DNA from: Hyphomicrobiaceae bacterium
GTDB taxonomy: Bacteria > Pseudomonadota > Alphaproteobacteria > Rhizobiales > JAKIUO01
Assembly (NCBI GenBank): GCA_021647535.1
Contig: JAKIUO010000001.1
Coordinates: forward strand, 1-40,846
Direction: 5' to 3'
DNA: 40,846 nucleotides
Within the stretch, counting starts at the first letter, position 1; the number at the start of each line of letters is the position of its first letter. The notes below the pieces were generated by a model. That model saw only the letters and a list, made by a program, of their open reading frames with translations. It was not told where the DNA came from and searched no databases. Shown in pieces: positions 7,221 through 15,914 of this stretch. The translations under genes and the position numbers were made by a program.

Positions 7221-8156
7221 ATGAGCAACGCATTCACATTTCCAGGTCAGGGCAGTCAGAAGGTTGGCATGGGCCACGAACTGGCAGAACAGTTTCCAGC
7301 CGCTAAAGCCGTATTTGATGAAGTTGATGACGCCGTTGGCAAAAAGCTCTCGCAAATCATGTGGGAGGGATCAGCTGAAGACCTGACCATGACGCAAAAT
7401 GCGCAACCCGCCTTGATGGCCGTTTCCATGGCGGTCATGCGTGTGCTGGAACAAGAGAAGGGCTTTGAGCTGGCAGCTTCCGCAAAATTCATTGCCGGTC
7501 ACTCGTTGGGTGAATATTCGGCTCTCGCGGCAGGCGGGGCCATCAGTCTTACGGATACAGCCAAACTTCTGCAGACCAGAGGTCGCGCCATGCAACAGGC
7601 CGTGCCGGTGGGCGAAGGCGCTATGGCAGCTATTCTGGGACTTGACTTTGACCCGGTGATGGCAATCGCCATAGAGGCGGCGCAGGGGGATGTCTGCACC
7701 GCCGCCAATGACAATGCCCCGGGACAGGTAGTGGTGAGTGGCACCAAAGCCGCTGTTCAACGCGCCATGACCCTTGCCTCTGAAAAAGGGGCACGCCGGG
7801 CCATGCTGCTACCGGTCAGCGCCCCGTTTCATTGCCAGATGATGAGCCCGGCAGCTGAGGCCATGCAAGAGGCTCTGGCCAATGTAACCATCAATGAACC
7901 GGCTGTCCCCCTCATTGCCAATGTCCTCGCCACGCCGATCACCTCGCCAGACGATATCCGGCAAAGACTTGTCGAGCAGGTCACTGGAACTGTGCGCTGG
8001 CGCGAATCAGTTGTCTTCATGGCGCAGAACGGCATCGAAACACTGTATGAGGTTGGCGCAGGCAAAGTGCTCAGCGGGTTAGCCCGGCGCATTGAACGCA
8101 GCCTTGAGACAAATGCCATTGGTACACCAGAAGATATTGAGAGCTTTTCGATCTAA
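7221..8156 (+). CDS. fabD: Malonyl-CoA:ACP transacylase
   Basis: FabD moves malonyl groups from CoA to acyl carrier protein, feeding elongation in type II fatty acid synthesis in the cytosol. The start at 7221 (MSNAFTFPGQGSQ) is chosen because AAGGA lies 11 bases upstream and the family begins right at FPGQGSQ. The frame stays open 22 codons upstream without similarity. Motifs in the 311-residue protein are FPGQGSQ (7-13), the nucleophile GHSLGEYSA (Ser95), Arg in QTRGRAMQ (about 120), and the catalytic His in SAPFHCQMM (His204). The length is normal. It is the first of fabD-fabG-acpP-fabF, with fabG 63 bases downstream. Confidence 0.97.
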   Translation: MSNAFTFPGQGSQKVGMGHELAEQFPAAKAVFDEVDDAVGKKLSQIMWEGSAEDLTMTQNAQPALMAVSMAVMRVLEQEKGFELAASAKFIAGHSLGEYSALAAGGAISLTDTAKLLQTRGRAMQQAVPVGEGAMAAILGLDFDPVMAIAIEAAQGDVCTAANDNAPGQVVVSGTKAAVQRAMTLASEKGARRAMLLPVSAPFHCQMMSPAAEAMQEALANVTINEPAVPLIANVLATPITSPDDIRQRLVEQVTGTVRWRESVVFMAQNGIETLYEVGAGKVLSGLARRIERSLETNAIGTPEDIESFSI

Positions 8157-8219
8157 CCGAGCCTGACAACAGGCCTTGGATGATTGGACAGTCACGAATA
8201 ACAGAACAGGAAACAACAA

Positions 8220-8957
8220 ATGTTTGATTTGAGCGGCAAGGGCGCTTTGGTAACCGGAGCCACCGGCGGTATTGGTGGAGCCATCGCCAAAATGCTTCAT
8301 CAACAAGGGGCCAAGGTGGTACTCTCTGGCACGAGAGAAGAAAAACTCAAGGAGCTGGCTGATGAGTTGGGCGAAAACGCTTTTATCGCCCCATGCAACC
8401 TTATGGACCGAGAAGCCGTCAGCGGGCTCTATGCCAAAGCCGAAGAGCTGGCCGGGCAGATTGATATTGTTGTCAACAATGCCGGCATCACCAAAGACAA
8501 TCTGTTCCTGCGCATGAAAGACGCCGAGTGGGACGATGTCATCAATGTCAACCTGTCCTCGACCTTTGCCATTTGTCGAGGGGCTCTCAAAGGCATGATG
8601 CGCCGCCGCTATGGCCGCATCATCAATATGAGCTCCATCAGCGGCGTTGTTGGCAATCCCGGGCAAGGCAATTATTCAGCGTCCAAGGCGGGCATGATTG
8701 GCATGTCGAAAGCCATGGCCCGAGAGATCGCGCCGCGTGGCATCACCGTCAATTGTATTGCCCCTGGCTTCATCGAAACGCCTATGACTGATGAGCTCAA
8801 TGACAAACAAAAAGCGGCCATCACCCAGATGATTCCCGCCGGATCTCTGGGCCAGCCAGATGACATTGCCACAGCGGTTTTGTTCCTGGCCAGCGATGAA
8901 GCCTCATATATTACAGGGCAAACTCTCAATATAAATGGCGGCATGGCCATGATCTGA
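8220..8957 (+). CDS. fabG: 3-oxoacyl-ACP reductase
   Basis: FabG is the NADPH-dependent short-chain dehydrogenase/reductase that reduces 3-ketoacyl-ACP to 3-hydroxyacyl-ACP. The 245-residue protein has the cofactor motif TGATGGIG (12-19), NNAG (86-89) and the catalytic Ser139, Tyr152 and Lys156 (NYSASKAG). The C-terminal ITGQTLNINGGMAM is typical. AGGAA sits eight bases before the ATG. Among SDR enzymes the exact substrate is rarely clear from sequence alone. The position between fabD and acpP/fabF makes the fatty-acid assignment strong. Confidence 0.96.
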   Translation: MFDLSGKGALVTGATGGIGGAIAKMLHQQGAKVVLSGTREEKLKELADELGENAFIAPCNLMDREAVSGLYAKAEELAGQIDIVVNNAGITKDNLFLRMKDAEWDDVINVNLSSTFAICRGALKGMMRRRYGRIINMSSISGVVGNPGQGNYSASKAGMIGMSKAMAREIAPRGITVNCIAPGFIETPMTDELNDKQKAAITQMIPAGSLGQPDDIATAVLFLASDEASYITGQTLNINGGMAMI

Positions 8958-9221
8958 CCTTGACCTTAACCAAAATATGCGGGAATAAGTTAACAGGGGT
9001 GCCAATCCTGCGCCAATAGCTGCAAGGTCAGCGTCCCTGAAAAAGAAATAATCCGGGCTTGATCATGCTGACTTGTGATTGTGGAAGTTTTCAACAGAAA
9101 TGAAAAAGACTTTCACAATGCGAGCATTCATTGTATCAGCCCTTAAACGTGCGAATATCCATGGATCATCTAACGGTCTTATGGAACACATCTTACCGTT
9201 GAACCATAGCGAGGAAAGCAA

Positions 9222-9458
9222 ATGAGTGATATTTCTAACCGGGTTAAAAAGATCGTTGTTGAGCATTTGAGTGTTGAAGAAGCAAAAGTGGCTGATAATG
9301 CGAGCTTTATTGACGACCTTGGCGCCGACAGTCTTGATACGGTTGAGCTGGTTATGGCTTTTGAAGAAGAGTTTGGCTGCGAAATCCCTGATGATGCCGC
9401 TGAAACCATCCTCACCGTAGGCGATGCCGTCAAGTTCCTTGAAAAGAACGCAGCCTGA
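9222..9458 (+). CDS. acpP: Acyl carrier protein
   Basis: This small acidic carrier holds growing acyl chains on a 4'-phosphopantetheine arm. The protein has 78 residues, and the attachment serine is Ser37 in LGADSLDTVELVM, the ACP signature. Helix II residues and the acidic character are normal for the family. AGGAA lies just upstream of the ATG. It is separated from fabG by 264 bases and from fabF by 132, and a possible terminator follows it at once. acpP may thus have its own abundant transcript; I could not pick a convincing promoter in the upstream gap. Confidence 0.98.
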   Translation: MSDISNRVKKIVVEHLSVEEAKVADNASFIDDLGADSLDTVELVMAFEEEFGCEIPDDAAETILTVGDAVKFLEKNAA

Positions 9459-9476
9459 ACCCTTTCAGTTTTTTTT
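9455..9476 (+). terminator. Possible intrinsic terminator after acpP
   Basis: A short stem CTGAA (9455-9459) pairs with TTCAG (9464-9468) around a four-base loop and is followed by eight T residues (9469-9476). The stem overlaps the acpP stop codon. The U-tract is strong but the stem is short, so partial termination with read-through to fabF is plausible. Confidence 0.45.
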
Positions 9477-9590
9477 CCTGTCAGGCGGGAATATATGCAA
9501 GTTCATCACTTTTATTGAGATGATATTTGCCGTATACGCTCGCCAAAATTCCATATCTCTAAAGTCACGTCTGCGTAAAGGATGGGCATA

Positions 9591-10856
9591 ATGCGTCGAG
9601 TCGTCATAACTGGTCTTGGGCTTGTTACACCTCTGGCTTGCGGTGTTGAAGAAAGCTGGCAACGTTTGCTGTCAGGTGAAACAGGCATCAAAAAAATTGA
9701 TGATTTTAAGGTATCTGACTTGTCATGCCAGATTGCTGGCGTGATCCCCAAAGGAGATGGAAGCAAGGGAACGTTCAATCCTGATGATTGGATGCAGAAA
9801 AAAGACCAGCGCAAAGTCGATGACTTTATTATCTATGCGCTGGCGGCGGCCGATCAGGCTATTGCTGATGCTGATTACAAACCTGCCAATGACGATGAGG
9901 CTGCAAGAGCGGGCGTTCTCGTTGGTTCTGGTATCGGTGGGCTTCAGGGCATCGCCAGCACTTCTTTACTGTTGGAAGAAAAAGGTCCACGCCGCGTCAG
10001 CCCGTTTTTTATTCCCGGACGCCTGATCAATCTGGCAGGCGGTTATATTTCTATAAAACACGGCCTTAAAGGGCCAAATCATGCTGTTGTGACGGCCTGT
10101 TCTACCGGCACCCACGCAATTGGCGATGCGGCACGGCTGATTGCCCTTGATGATGCTGATGTAATGGTTGCTGGTGGCACAGAATCACCTGTTTGCCGAT
10201 TGGCAATCGCTGGTTTCGCCTCAGCCAAAGCGCTTTCAAAAGGCTTTAACGATGCGCCTGAAAAAGCCTCACGCCCTTATGATGAAGCACGTGATGGCTT
10301 TGTCATGGGAGAAGGCGCGGGTGCCATGGTGCTCGAAGAGCTCGAACATGCCAAAGCGCGCGGCGCTACTATTTATGGTGAAATCATCGGCTATGGCCTC
10401 TCTGGGGATGCTTTCCATATAACAGCACCAGCTGAAAGTGGTGATGGTGCCTATCGTTGTATGCAGGCCGCCATCAAACGCGCCCAGATCACTCCTTCCC
10501 AGATTGACTATGTAAACGCCCACGGCACCTCGACGCCAATGGGCGACGAAATCGAATTAAGAGCAGTTGAGCGTGTGTTTGGCGACGCAGCCAGCGATTT
10601 AACCATGTCATCAACCAAATCTGCTATTGGCCATTTGCTTGGTGCCGCCGGGGCCGTTGAAGCCGTTTTTTCAGCATTGGCTATCCGTGATAATGTTGCG
10701 CCGCCGACCCTTAATCTGGATAATCCTTCCGTGGAGAGTCCAATCGACTTGGTGCCCCACAAGAAAAAGGAGATGCAGATCGACACCGTCCTCAGCAATT
10801 CATTTGGATTTGGTGGCACCAATGCATCCATTATCATAAAAAGAGTACAAAGCTGA
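9591..10856 (+). CDS. fabF: 3-oxoacyl-ACP synthase II
   Basis: FabF is the condensing enzyme that extends acyl-ACP with malonyl-ACP. I place the start at 9591 (MRRVVITGLG) because AAAGGA ends eight bases before it; an ATG three codons earlier overlaps that site. From this start the catalytic triad is Cys170 (TACSTGTH), His310 (NAHGTSTPMGD) and His347 (SAIGHLLGAAG), with Lys342 in STKSAIGH. The C-terminal NSFGFGGTNAS is also typical. The length of 421 residues is normal. It completes the fab cluster and is followed by mltG, the common order in Hyphomicrobiales. Confidence 0.97.
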   Translation: MRRVVITGLGLVTPLACGVEESWQRLLSGETGIKKIDDFKVSDLSCQIAGVIPKGDGSKGTFNPDDWMQKKDQRKVDDFIIYALAAADQAIADADYKPANDDEAARAGVLVGSGIGGLQGIASTSLLLEEKGPRRVSPFFIPGRLINLAGGYISIKHGLKGPNHAVVTACSTGTHAIGDAARLIALDDADVMVAGGTESPVCRLAIAGFASAKALSKGFNDAPEKASRPYDEARDGFVMGEGAGAMVLEELEHAKARGATIYGEIIGYGLSGDAFHITAPAESGDGAYRCMQAAIKRAQITPSQIDYVNAHGTSTPMGDEIELRAVERVFGDAASDLTMSSTKSAIGHLLGAAGAVEAVFSALAIRDNVAPPTLNLDNPSVESPIDLVPHKKKEMQIDTVLSNSFGFGGTNASIIIKRVQS

Positions 10857-10988
10857 CCGGCAGATGGCAAAAACTCTCGCTCTGGCCATATTCAATGTTA
10901 GTCTGTAAAATACACATCACAAAGTTTTTACACAAACGGCATCAAGGTTTGGGAGCTTTGCCAAAACTCCTTTGGCAATCATGAAAAT

Positions 10989-12338
10989 ATGACCAATCAT
11001 TCAGATAATGGCAACCGACCGCTTGTGCCACCACCTCTTCCCCCCGCCTATCACCCCGAGCAGCAGGGTACACCGACTTACGCGCCTCAGCAGGTTGTAG
11101 AAAACGACCCGCATCTGATGCGGATGCAGCACGAACAAATGGCTCGTGAACAACAGGCTGAATTTTTAAAACCTAAAAAACGTCCCAACCGCATTCTCAA
11201 ACTCATGCAGCTTTTTATGAGTCTAACGTTCTTTGCGGCCATCGGACTGGCTGGTTTTTTCATGTTTACGCGTCTGCAAATTGATAAACCTGGCCCCCTC
11301 GCCAAGGCGACCTTGTTTGAAGTTGGTAAAGGGCAGGGCCTCAGCATCATCTCGGCCCGCTTGCAAAAGCAGGGGATCATTCACAATAAGCGCATGTTTG
11401 CTCTGAATACCGTGGCCAATAAAGCCGCCAAGAAACTGAAAGCTGGAAAATTCCACATTCCGGCAAAAGCCAGCCTGCAAGACGTGCTTGATATTCTGGT
11501 GAGAGGACGGGCGATTTTTTACAAGGTGACGATCCCTGAAGGGCTAACCAGTCAGCAAGCTGTGCTTATTCTCAACAAACACCCCCAACTGAAAGGCACC
11601 ATCAACGCCATCCCCGCCGAAGGCAGCTTGATGCCCAATACCTATCAATTTGATACTGATACCGAACGCTCGGAAATATTGGCCAAAATGTCGAAAATGC
11701 AACAGGATTTTATCACCAAGCAGTGGCCGAACCGCCAAAAAGGCCTGCCCCTTAAATCAATGCAAGAAGCCCTTATTCTCGCGTCGATCGTTGAGAAGGA
11801 AACCGGGGTTGCAAGCGAACGCAAAAGAGTGGCCGGTGTCTTCATAAATCGCCTGAGAAAAGGCATGAAACTACAATCTGACCCCACCATTATCTATGGC
11901 CTGGTTGGTGGCAAAGGTAAGCTTGGACATCCCTTGCGTCTCAGCGAAATGAAGAAGAAAACAGGCTTTAATACCTACCAGATTGCTGGCCTGCCGCCAA
12001 CGCCAATCGCCAACCCCGGCAGTAAAGCCATCGAAGCGGTGCTCAACCCCGCCGATACCAAGGATCTGTACTTTGTTGCAGATGGCAGCGGTGGTCATGC
12101 TTTTGCACCCACATTAAAGCAACACAATATAAATGTCCGTGGCTGGCGCAAGATCGAAGCCAAAAAACGAGCAGAGAAAAAACGTCGGCAAGCTGCGCAA
12201 AAGAAACTGGCCGCACTGCAGAAAAAGGCCGGAAAAGCAGCCAAACCTGTGCCTGGTATTACTTTGACCAAAGCCACAAAATTGCAGACAACTGGCTGGC
12301 ATAATAAAATACCTCTTCCCACCAGAAAACCCCGTTAA
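10989..12338 (+). CDS. mltG: Endolytic murein transglycosylase MltG
   Basis: MltG cuts nascent glycan strands at the inner membrane and so limits peptidoglycan chain length. The protein has 449 residues. A cytoplasmic, Pro- and Gln-rich N-terminus (1-65) precedes one membrane segment (about 73-96). The periplasmic YceG domain contains the catalytic motif ASIVEKETGVASERKRVAGVFINRL in successive parts, with the likely catalytic Glu at 269. A C-terminal Lys/Ala-rich tail (about 385-430) is predicted to be helical or coiled. The tail and N-terminal region make it longer than the E. coli protein (340). No clear ribosome binding site precedes the start, so the first residues are less sure. Confidence 0.93.
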   Translation: MTNHSDNGNRPLVPPPLPPAYHPEQQGTPTYAPQQVVENDPHLMRMQHEQMAREQQAEFLKPKKRPNRILKLMQLFMSLTFFAAIGLAGFFMFTRLQIDKPGPLAKATLFEVGKGQGLSIISARLQKQGIIHNKRMFALNTVANKAAKKLKAGKFHIPAKASLQDVLDILVRGRAIFYKVTIPEGLTSQQAVLILNKHPQLKGTINAIPAEGSLMPNTYQFDTDTERSEILAKMSKMQQDFITKQWPNRQKGLPLKSMQEALILASIVEKETGVASERKRVAGVFINRLRKGMKLQSDPTIIYGLVGGKGKLGHPLRLSEMKKKTGFNTYQIAGLPPTPIANPGSKAIEAVLNPADTKDLYFVADGSGGHAFAPTLKQHNINVRGWRKIEAKKRAEKKRRQAAQKKLAALQKKAGKAAKPVPGITLTKATKLQTTGWHNKIPLPTRKPR

Positions 12339-12483
12339 ATTTCGTCGTTAATTTTTTCCATGCCCTAATCTTCCCCATACGTTGGCGCTCGCTATATGGC
12401 AAATCGTCAGATTTTATGCAATTGTCACACCGAGCTGCCTTTCTCTCACATGCCTTATCTCACATTCAGGGGAACATATTCAT

Positions 12484-13371
12484 ATGCCCATCAAAAGCAT
12501 GACCGGTTTTGCCAGAGGTGATGGTTCTATCGGACGCTATTCCTGGTTTTGGGAAGTCCGAACCGTAAATGGCCGAGGGCGCGATATACGGCTCCGTTTG
12601 CCTGCTGGCTATGACGAACTGGAAAGAAAAAGCCGCGCGCTGGTTGCAAACTATATCACTCGTGGAAACTGTAATATTACTTTGAAAATAGAAAGACTGA
12701 CGGGTGACCAGGTACTCAAAGTCAACGAAAATGCCCTGAAACAGGTTGCCCGTGCCATCCGTAAGGCAGAATTATTTGTCGAAGCCAGTGAAGCCAGCAT
12801 GGATGGCATTCTTGCCTTGCGCGGCGTGCTTGAAACGGTTGAACCAGAGCATGATCCGCAAGAGTTCGATGAGCTCAACAAGGCCGTTCTCGATAGTCTT
12901 ATTACAACACTTGAACAGGTCAAGCAGGCCAGAATTGACGAAGGCAAACATCTTTTCAATGCGATATCTACGCATATTGATGAGATTGAAACCAATGTCG
13001 AGCTGATCACACGTTCCAAATCAAGGTCTGCACAAGCCATTCGTACAAGACTTCAAGAGCAGGTGCAAAAACTACTGGATAGCGATGTTGGACTGAGCGA
13101 GGAGCGCCTGCATCAAGAAGCCGTACTTTTGGCGACAAAAGCAGATCTGGAAGAAGAAATTGTGCGGCTTCGTGCCCATATCGTCTCAGCACGCAGCCTA
13201 CTTGCTGAGGATGGGGCGGTCGGGCGAAAACTCGATTTTCTAGCCCAGGAATTCAATCGAGAAGCCAATACAATCTGCTCAAAATCAAACGCCATTGATG
13301 TCACCAATGCGGGCCTTGAACTAAAAACCGTCATTGATCAGATGAAAGAACAGGTGCAGAATATTGAATAA
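12484..13371 (+). CDS. YicC family protein (endoribonuclease family)
   Basis: The YicC family has been linked to RNA cleavage and stress or stationary-phase survival, and recent work on relatives supports RNase activity. I infer the same here without direct proof. The start at 12484 (MPIKSMTGFARGDG) has AGGGGA ten bases upstream; the frame extends upstream but without similarity. The 295-residue protein has the YicC N-terminal domain with the typical SMTGFAR opening. Its DUF1732 C-terminal domain ends in the conserved GRKLDFLAQEFNREANT and SK..AIDVTNAGLELK. It overlaps gmk by eight bases, and yicC-gmk pairing is widely conserved. Confidence 0.9.
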   Translation: MPIKSMTGFARGDGSIGRYSWFWEVRTVNGRGRDIRLRLPAGYDELERKSRALVANYITRGNCNITLKIERLTGDQVLKVNENALKQVARAIRKAELFVEASEASMDGILALRGVLETVEPEHDPQEFDELNKAVLDSLITTLEQVKQARIDEGKHLFNAISTHIDEIETNVELITRSKSRSAQAIRTRLQEQVQKLLDSDVGLSEERLHQEAVLLATKADLEEEIVRLRAHIVSARSLLAEDGAVGRKLDFLAQEFNREANTICSKSNAIDVTNAGLELKTVIDQMKEQVQNIE

Positions 13372-14011
13372 CCAGAAAATATCCGCAAAACGACAAGGTG
13401 TGATGCTTGTTGTATCTTCTCCATCTGGGGCCGGAAAAACAACATTGTGCAAAATGTTGCTTGAGCAACATGACGACCTCGTTATGTCTGTATCGGCTAC
13501 AACGAGGCCCCCAAGAGAAGGGGAAAAACACGGATCTGACTATTTTTTTATCAGTCCGGATGAATTTAAACATATGCAGGATGAGAACCTATTGCTTGAA
13601 TCGGCCGCTGTTTTTGGCAATCATTATGGAACACCGCGTGAGCCCGTAGAAAGAATATTGAACGAGGGCAAAGATATCTTGTTTGATATTGACTGGCAGG
13701 GCGCAGCACAGCTTTCTGCGGCATGTGGTGAGAATATTTGTAAGATATTCATTCTCCCGCCCTCAGGAAGAACGCTTGAAAAGCGCCTGACAGGCCGTGC
13801 TACAGATAGCTTTGAAGTCGTGGCAAAACGCATGTCTGCAGCTGCCCGCGAAATCGACCATTGGTCGCAATATGACTATGTTATTATAAATGATGACCTT
13901 GATATCGCCTGGAGCGAATTGAATGCCATCCTTGTCGCGGAGCGCCACAAAACAAATCGACTGGTTTTTCTGCCTGAATTTGTTCAAACCGTGCTTGATG
14001 AGCTCGAATGA
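13364..14011 (+). CDS. gmk: Guanylate kinase
   Basis: Gmk phosphorylates GMP to GDP in the cytosol, needed for GTP, dGTP and recycling of (p)ppGpp precursors. The P-loop is SSPSGAGKTTL (18-28). SVSATTRPPREGE and SDYFFIS form the GMP-binding region, and DIDWQGAAQL is the family's nucleotide-binding block. The most upstream start is TTG at 13364, which overlaps the YicC stop by eight bases and has AGGTG upstream, consistent with translational coupling. An internal ATG (codon 14) would leave too few residues before the P-loop strand. The 215-residue length is normal. It converges with rsmA with only three bases between the stops. Confidence 0.95.
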   Translation: MNNQKISAKRQGVMLVVSSPSGAGKTTLCKMLLEQHDDLVMSVSATTRPPREGEKHGSDYFFISPDEFKHMQDENLLLESAAVFGNHYGTPREPVERILNEGKDILFDIDWQGAAQLSAACGENICKIFILPPSGRTLEKRLTGRATDSFEVVAKRMSAAAREIDHWSQYDYVIINDDLDIAWSELNAILVAERHKTNRLVFLPEFVQTVLDELE

Positions 14012-14026
14012 AGCTCACGCTTTTTT
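13999..14026 (+). terminator. Possible terminator at gmk/rsmA junction
   Basis: TGAGCT (13999-14004) pairs with AGCTCA (14012-14017) around a seven-base loop, followed after CGC by six T residues (14021-14026). It contains the gmk stop and runs into the 3' end of rsmA. The stem is short, so this is a tentative call for ending the plus-strand transcript. Confidence 0.35.
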
Positions 14027-14863
14027 CATTTGCTCATAACTGTTGGCCAATCGGGTAAAATCCTCAATCGAAAGCTGTTCTGCCCTTTTTCGCGGATCGA
14101 TCTGCGCACCTGCCAGCAATTCCAGAGGTTCTTTGCTGATCTGCTTGAGGGAGCTGCGCAGCATCTTACGCCTTTGCCCAAAGGCGGCAGCGCTCACAGC
14201 TTCCAGGTTTTCCAGTTGGCAGCGCTCCCCAACGGGATCAATAGGTTCAAAATGAACAACAGCCGAATCCACCTTGGGAGAAGGCGTAAAGGCCCGAGCT
14301 GGTAATTTCATGACGATTTCTGGTCGCGTTCGCCATTGCGAGATTACAGCAAGTCGGCCATAGGCTTTGCTACCAAAATCGGCACAAATCCGTAAGGCAA
14401 CTTCCTTTTGAAACATCAGGGTCATGGATTGATATAGCGGGGGCCAAGGCTGTACCCGCAACCAGTCTATGAGCAGTTTGGTCGCGATATTATAGGGCAG
14501 ATTTGCCACGATCCGAACGATGGGCGATAGATCGAGCTCATCGAGTTTAATACCAAGAGCATCTTTGTTTAGAACTTTCAATCGGCCAGGATAATGGTTG
14601 GATATTTCCTCAAGAGCTGGCAGACAACGGGCGTCCCGCTCGATAACAACGACTTTTTTTGCGCCCTCCATCAACAGAGCCCGCGTCAGCCCGCCGGGAC
14701 CTGGACCAATTTCAAGGACCGTTGCGTGCTCCAGATCACCCGCATAACGAGCGATGCGAGAGGTCAGGTTGAGGTCAAGTAAAAAGTTCTGACCAAGCGA
14801 TTTACGTGCCGCAAGACCATGAGTTTGAATGACATCTCGCAACGCAGGAAGGCCATCAGGCAT
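14015..14863 (-). CDS. rsmA: 16S rRNA (adenine1518-N6/A1519-N6)-dimethyltransferase
   Basis: RsmA (KsgA) dimethylates two adjacent adenines near the 3' end of 16S rRNA late in small-subunit assembly, using SAM. The 282-residue protein begins with the family opening around KSLGQNFLLD (21-30). It has the SAM-binding motif VLEIGPGPGGLT (49-60) and the catalytic NLPYNIAT (121-128). A C-terminal helical domain with QRRKMLRSSLK follows. pdxA lies one base upstream on the same strand, so the gene is the promoter-distal end of the lptF-lptG-lptD-surA-pdxA-rsmA run. The surA-pdxA-rsmA order is shared by many proteobacteria. Confidence 0.97.
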   Translation of the reverse strand: MPDGLPALRDVIQTHGLAARKSLGQNFLLDLNLTSRIARYAGDLEHATVLEIGPGPGGLTRALLMEGAKKVVVIERDARCLPALEEISNHYPGRLKVLNKDALGIKLDELDLSPIVRIVANLPYNIATKLLIDWLRVQPWPPLYQSMTLMFQKEVALRICADFGSKAYGRLAVISQWRTRPEIVMKLPARAFTPSPKVDSAVVHFEPIDPVGERCQLENLEAVSAAAFGQRRKMLRSSLKQISKEPLELLAGAQIDPRKRAEQLSIEDFTRLANSYEQMKKA

Positions 14864-14864
14864 T

Positions 14865-15905
14865 TTATCTCGCCCCTTGCAGGTTGGCCGACATGGATTG
14901 GGCCAGCTTGATGGCCTCCATCAGGCTTTGCGGGTTAGCAAGCCCTTTGCCAGCAATATCATAAGCGGTTCCATGGTCAGGCGAGGTTCTGACAAAGGGT
15001 AAGCCAAGGGTTGTGTTGACCCCCTCATCAAAACCAAGCGTTTTGATCGGGATCAAGGCCTGATCGTGATACATGCCAAGGACAACATCATAGTTCTTTC
15101 GGGCCTTGGCATGAAACAGTGTGTCGGCTGGATGCGGCCCTGATATATTCAGGCCTTGCGTTTTCAACTCACATATTGCCGGTTCGATAATCTCGATTTC
15201 AGTTTTGCCCATAGAGCCGCTCTCTCCCGCATGAGGATTTAGACCAGCGACAGCGATATGGGGAGAGGACAGACCGAAATATTTTTTCATGTCAGCAGAT
15301 ATTATATGAGCCGTTTCCTCAATAATCTGCTTTGTAATCATTTTTGGGACATCTGCAAGCGGCACATGAATAGTAAGCGGAACAGTTCTCAATTGCGAGG
15401 AAACCAGCATCATAACTGGGCGGGATGCTGGCTCATTTCCTTGCATGGCAAGCTTGGCAAGATATTCTGTATGTCCAGGGAATTCAAACCCAGCCTGATA
15501 GAGCACATGCTTGTTTATCGGAGTGGTAACAAGGCTAGAGACCTGCTTGCTCTGCACGAGATCAACGGCTATTGAAATGGACTTTATGATCATCTCGCCA
15601 TTAGCAGGGTCGGGTTGACCTGGTATCGCCACGACCTGTTTGGGAAGCTCCAATATAGGCAATGCACGAGGAAAAACGGCAAAGGCTTCTTCTGGAGACT
15701 GGATTATTTCAAATGCAATCTTTTGTGAGGTCGAGGAATTATATTTCTCAAACAAAGAAGCGCGTGAGAGTACAAAAAAGGTTGACCTTCGCTCTTTTCT
15801 GGTTTCCCGCCAGGAAAGAGCTGAAATTTCTGTTGAAATACCGGCGGGGTCTCCCATTGTTATAGCAATAGGAAGTTCATTTCTTTGAGAGGTTTTGAAT
15901 GTCAT
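14865..15905 (-). CDS. pdxA: 4-hydroxythreonine-4-phosphate dehydrogenase
   Basis: PdxA oxidises 4-phosphohydroxy-L-threonine in the DXP-dependent pathway to pyridoxal phosphate. The 346-residue protein opens with ITMGDPAGI (15-23), the family signature. It carries the metal- and substrate-binding histidines in HTEYLA, NPHAGESG and YHDQALIP, and the NTTLGLPFVRTSPDHGTA region. In most homologs the first motif reads GDPAGIGPE; here it is GDPAGISTE, a small deviation. No good ribosome binding site precedes the ATG, which follows the surA stop by nine bases, so translation may depend on coupling. Length normal. Confidence 0.95.
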   Translation of the reverse strand: MTFKTSQRNELPIAITMGDPAGISTEISALSWRETRKERRSTFFVLSRASLFEKYNSSTSQKIAFEIIQSPEEAFAVFPRALPILELPKQVVAIPGQPDPANGEMIIKSISIAVDLVQSKQVSSLVTTPINKHVLYQAGFEFPGHTEYLAKLAMQGNEPASRPVMMLVSSQLRTVPLTIHVPLADVPKMITKQIIEETAHIISADMKKYFGLSSPHIAVAGLNPHAGESGSMGKTEIEIIEPAICELKTQGLNISGPHPADTLFHAKARKNYDVVLGMYHDQALIPIKTLGFDEGVNTTLGLPFVRTSPDHGTAYDIAGKGLANPQSLMEAIKLAQSMSANLQGAR

Positions 15906-15914
15906 GGTTTTGCG

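Noticed and set aside
8079..8666. 195-codon minus-strand frame opposite fabG
   Set aside because: Shadow of FabG; no ribosome binding site or recognised domain.
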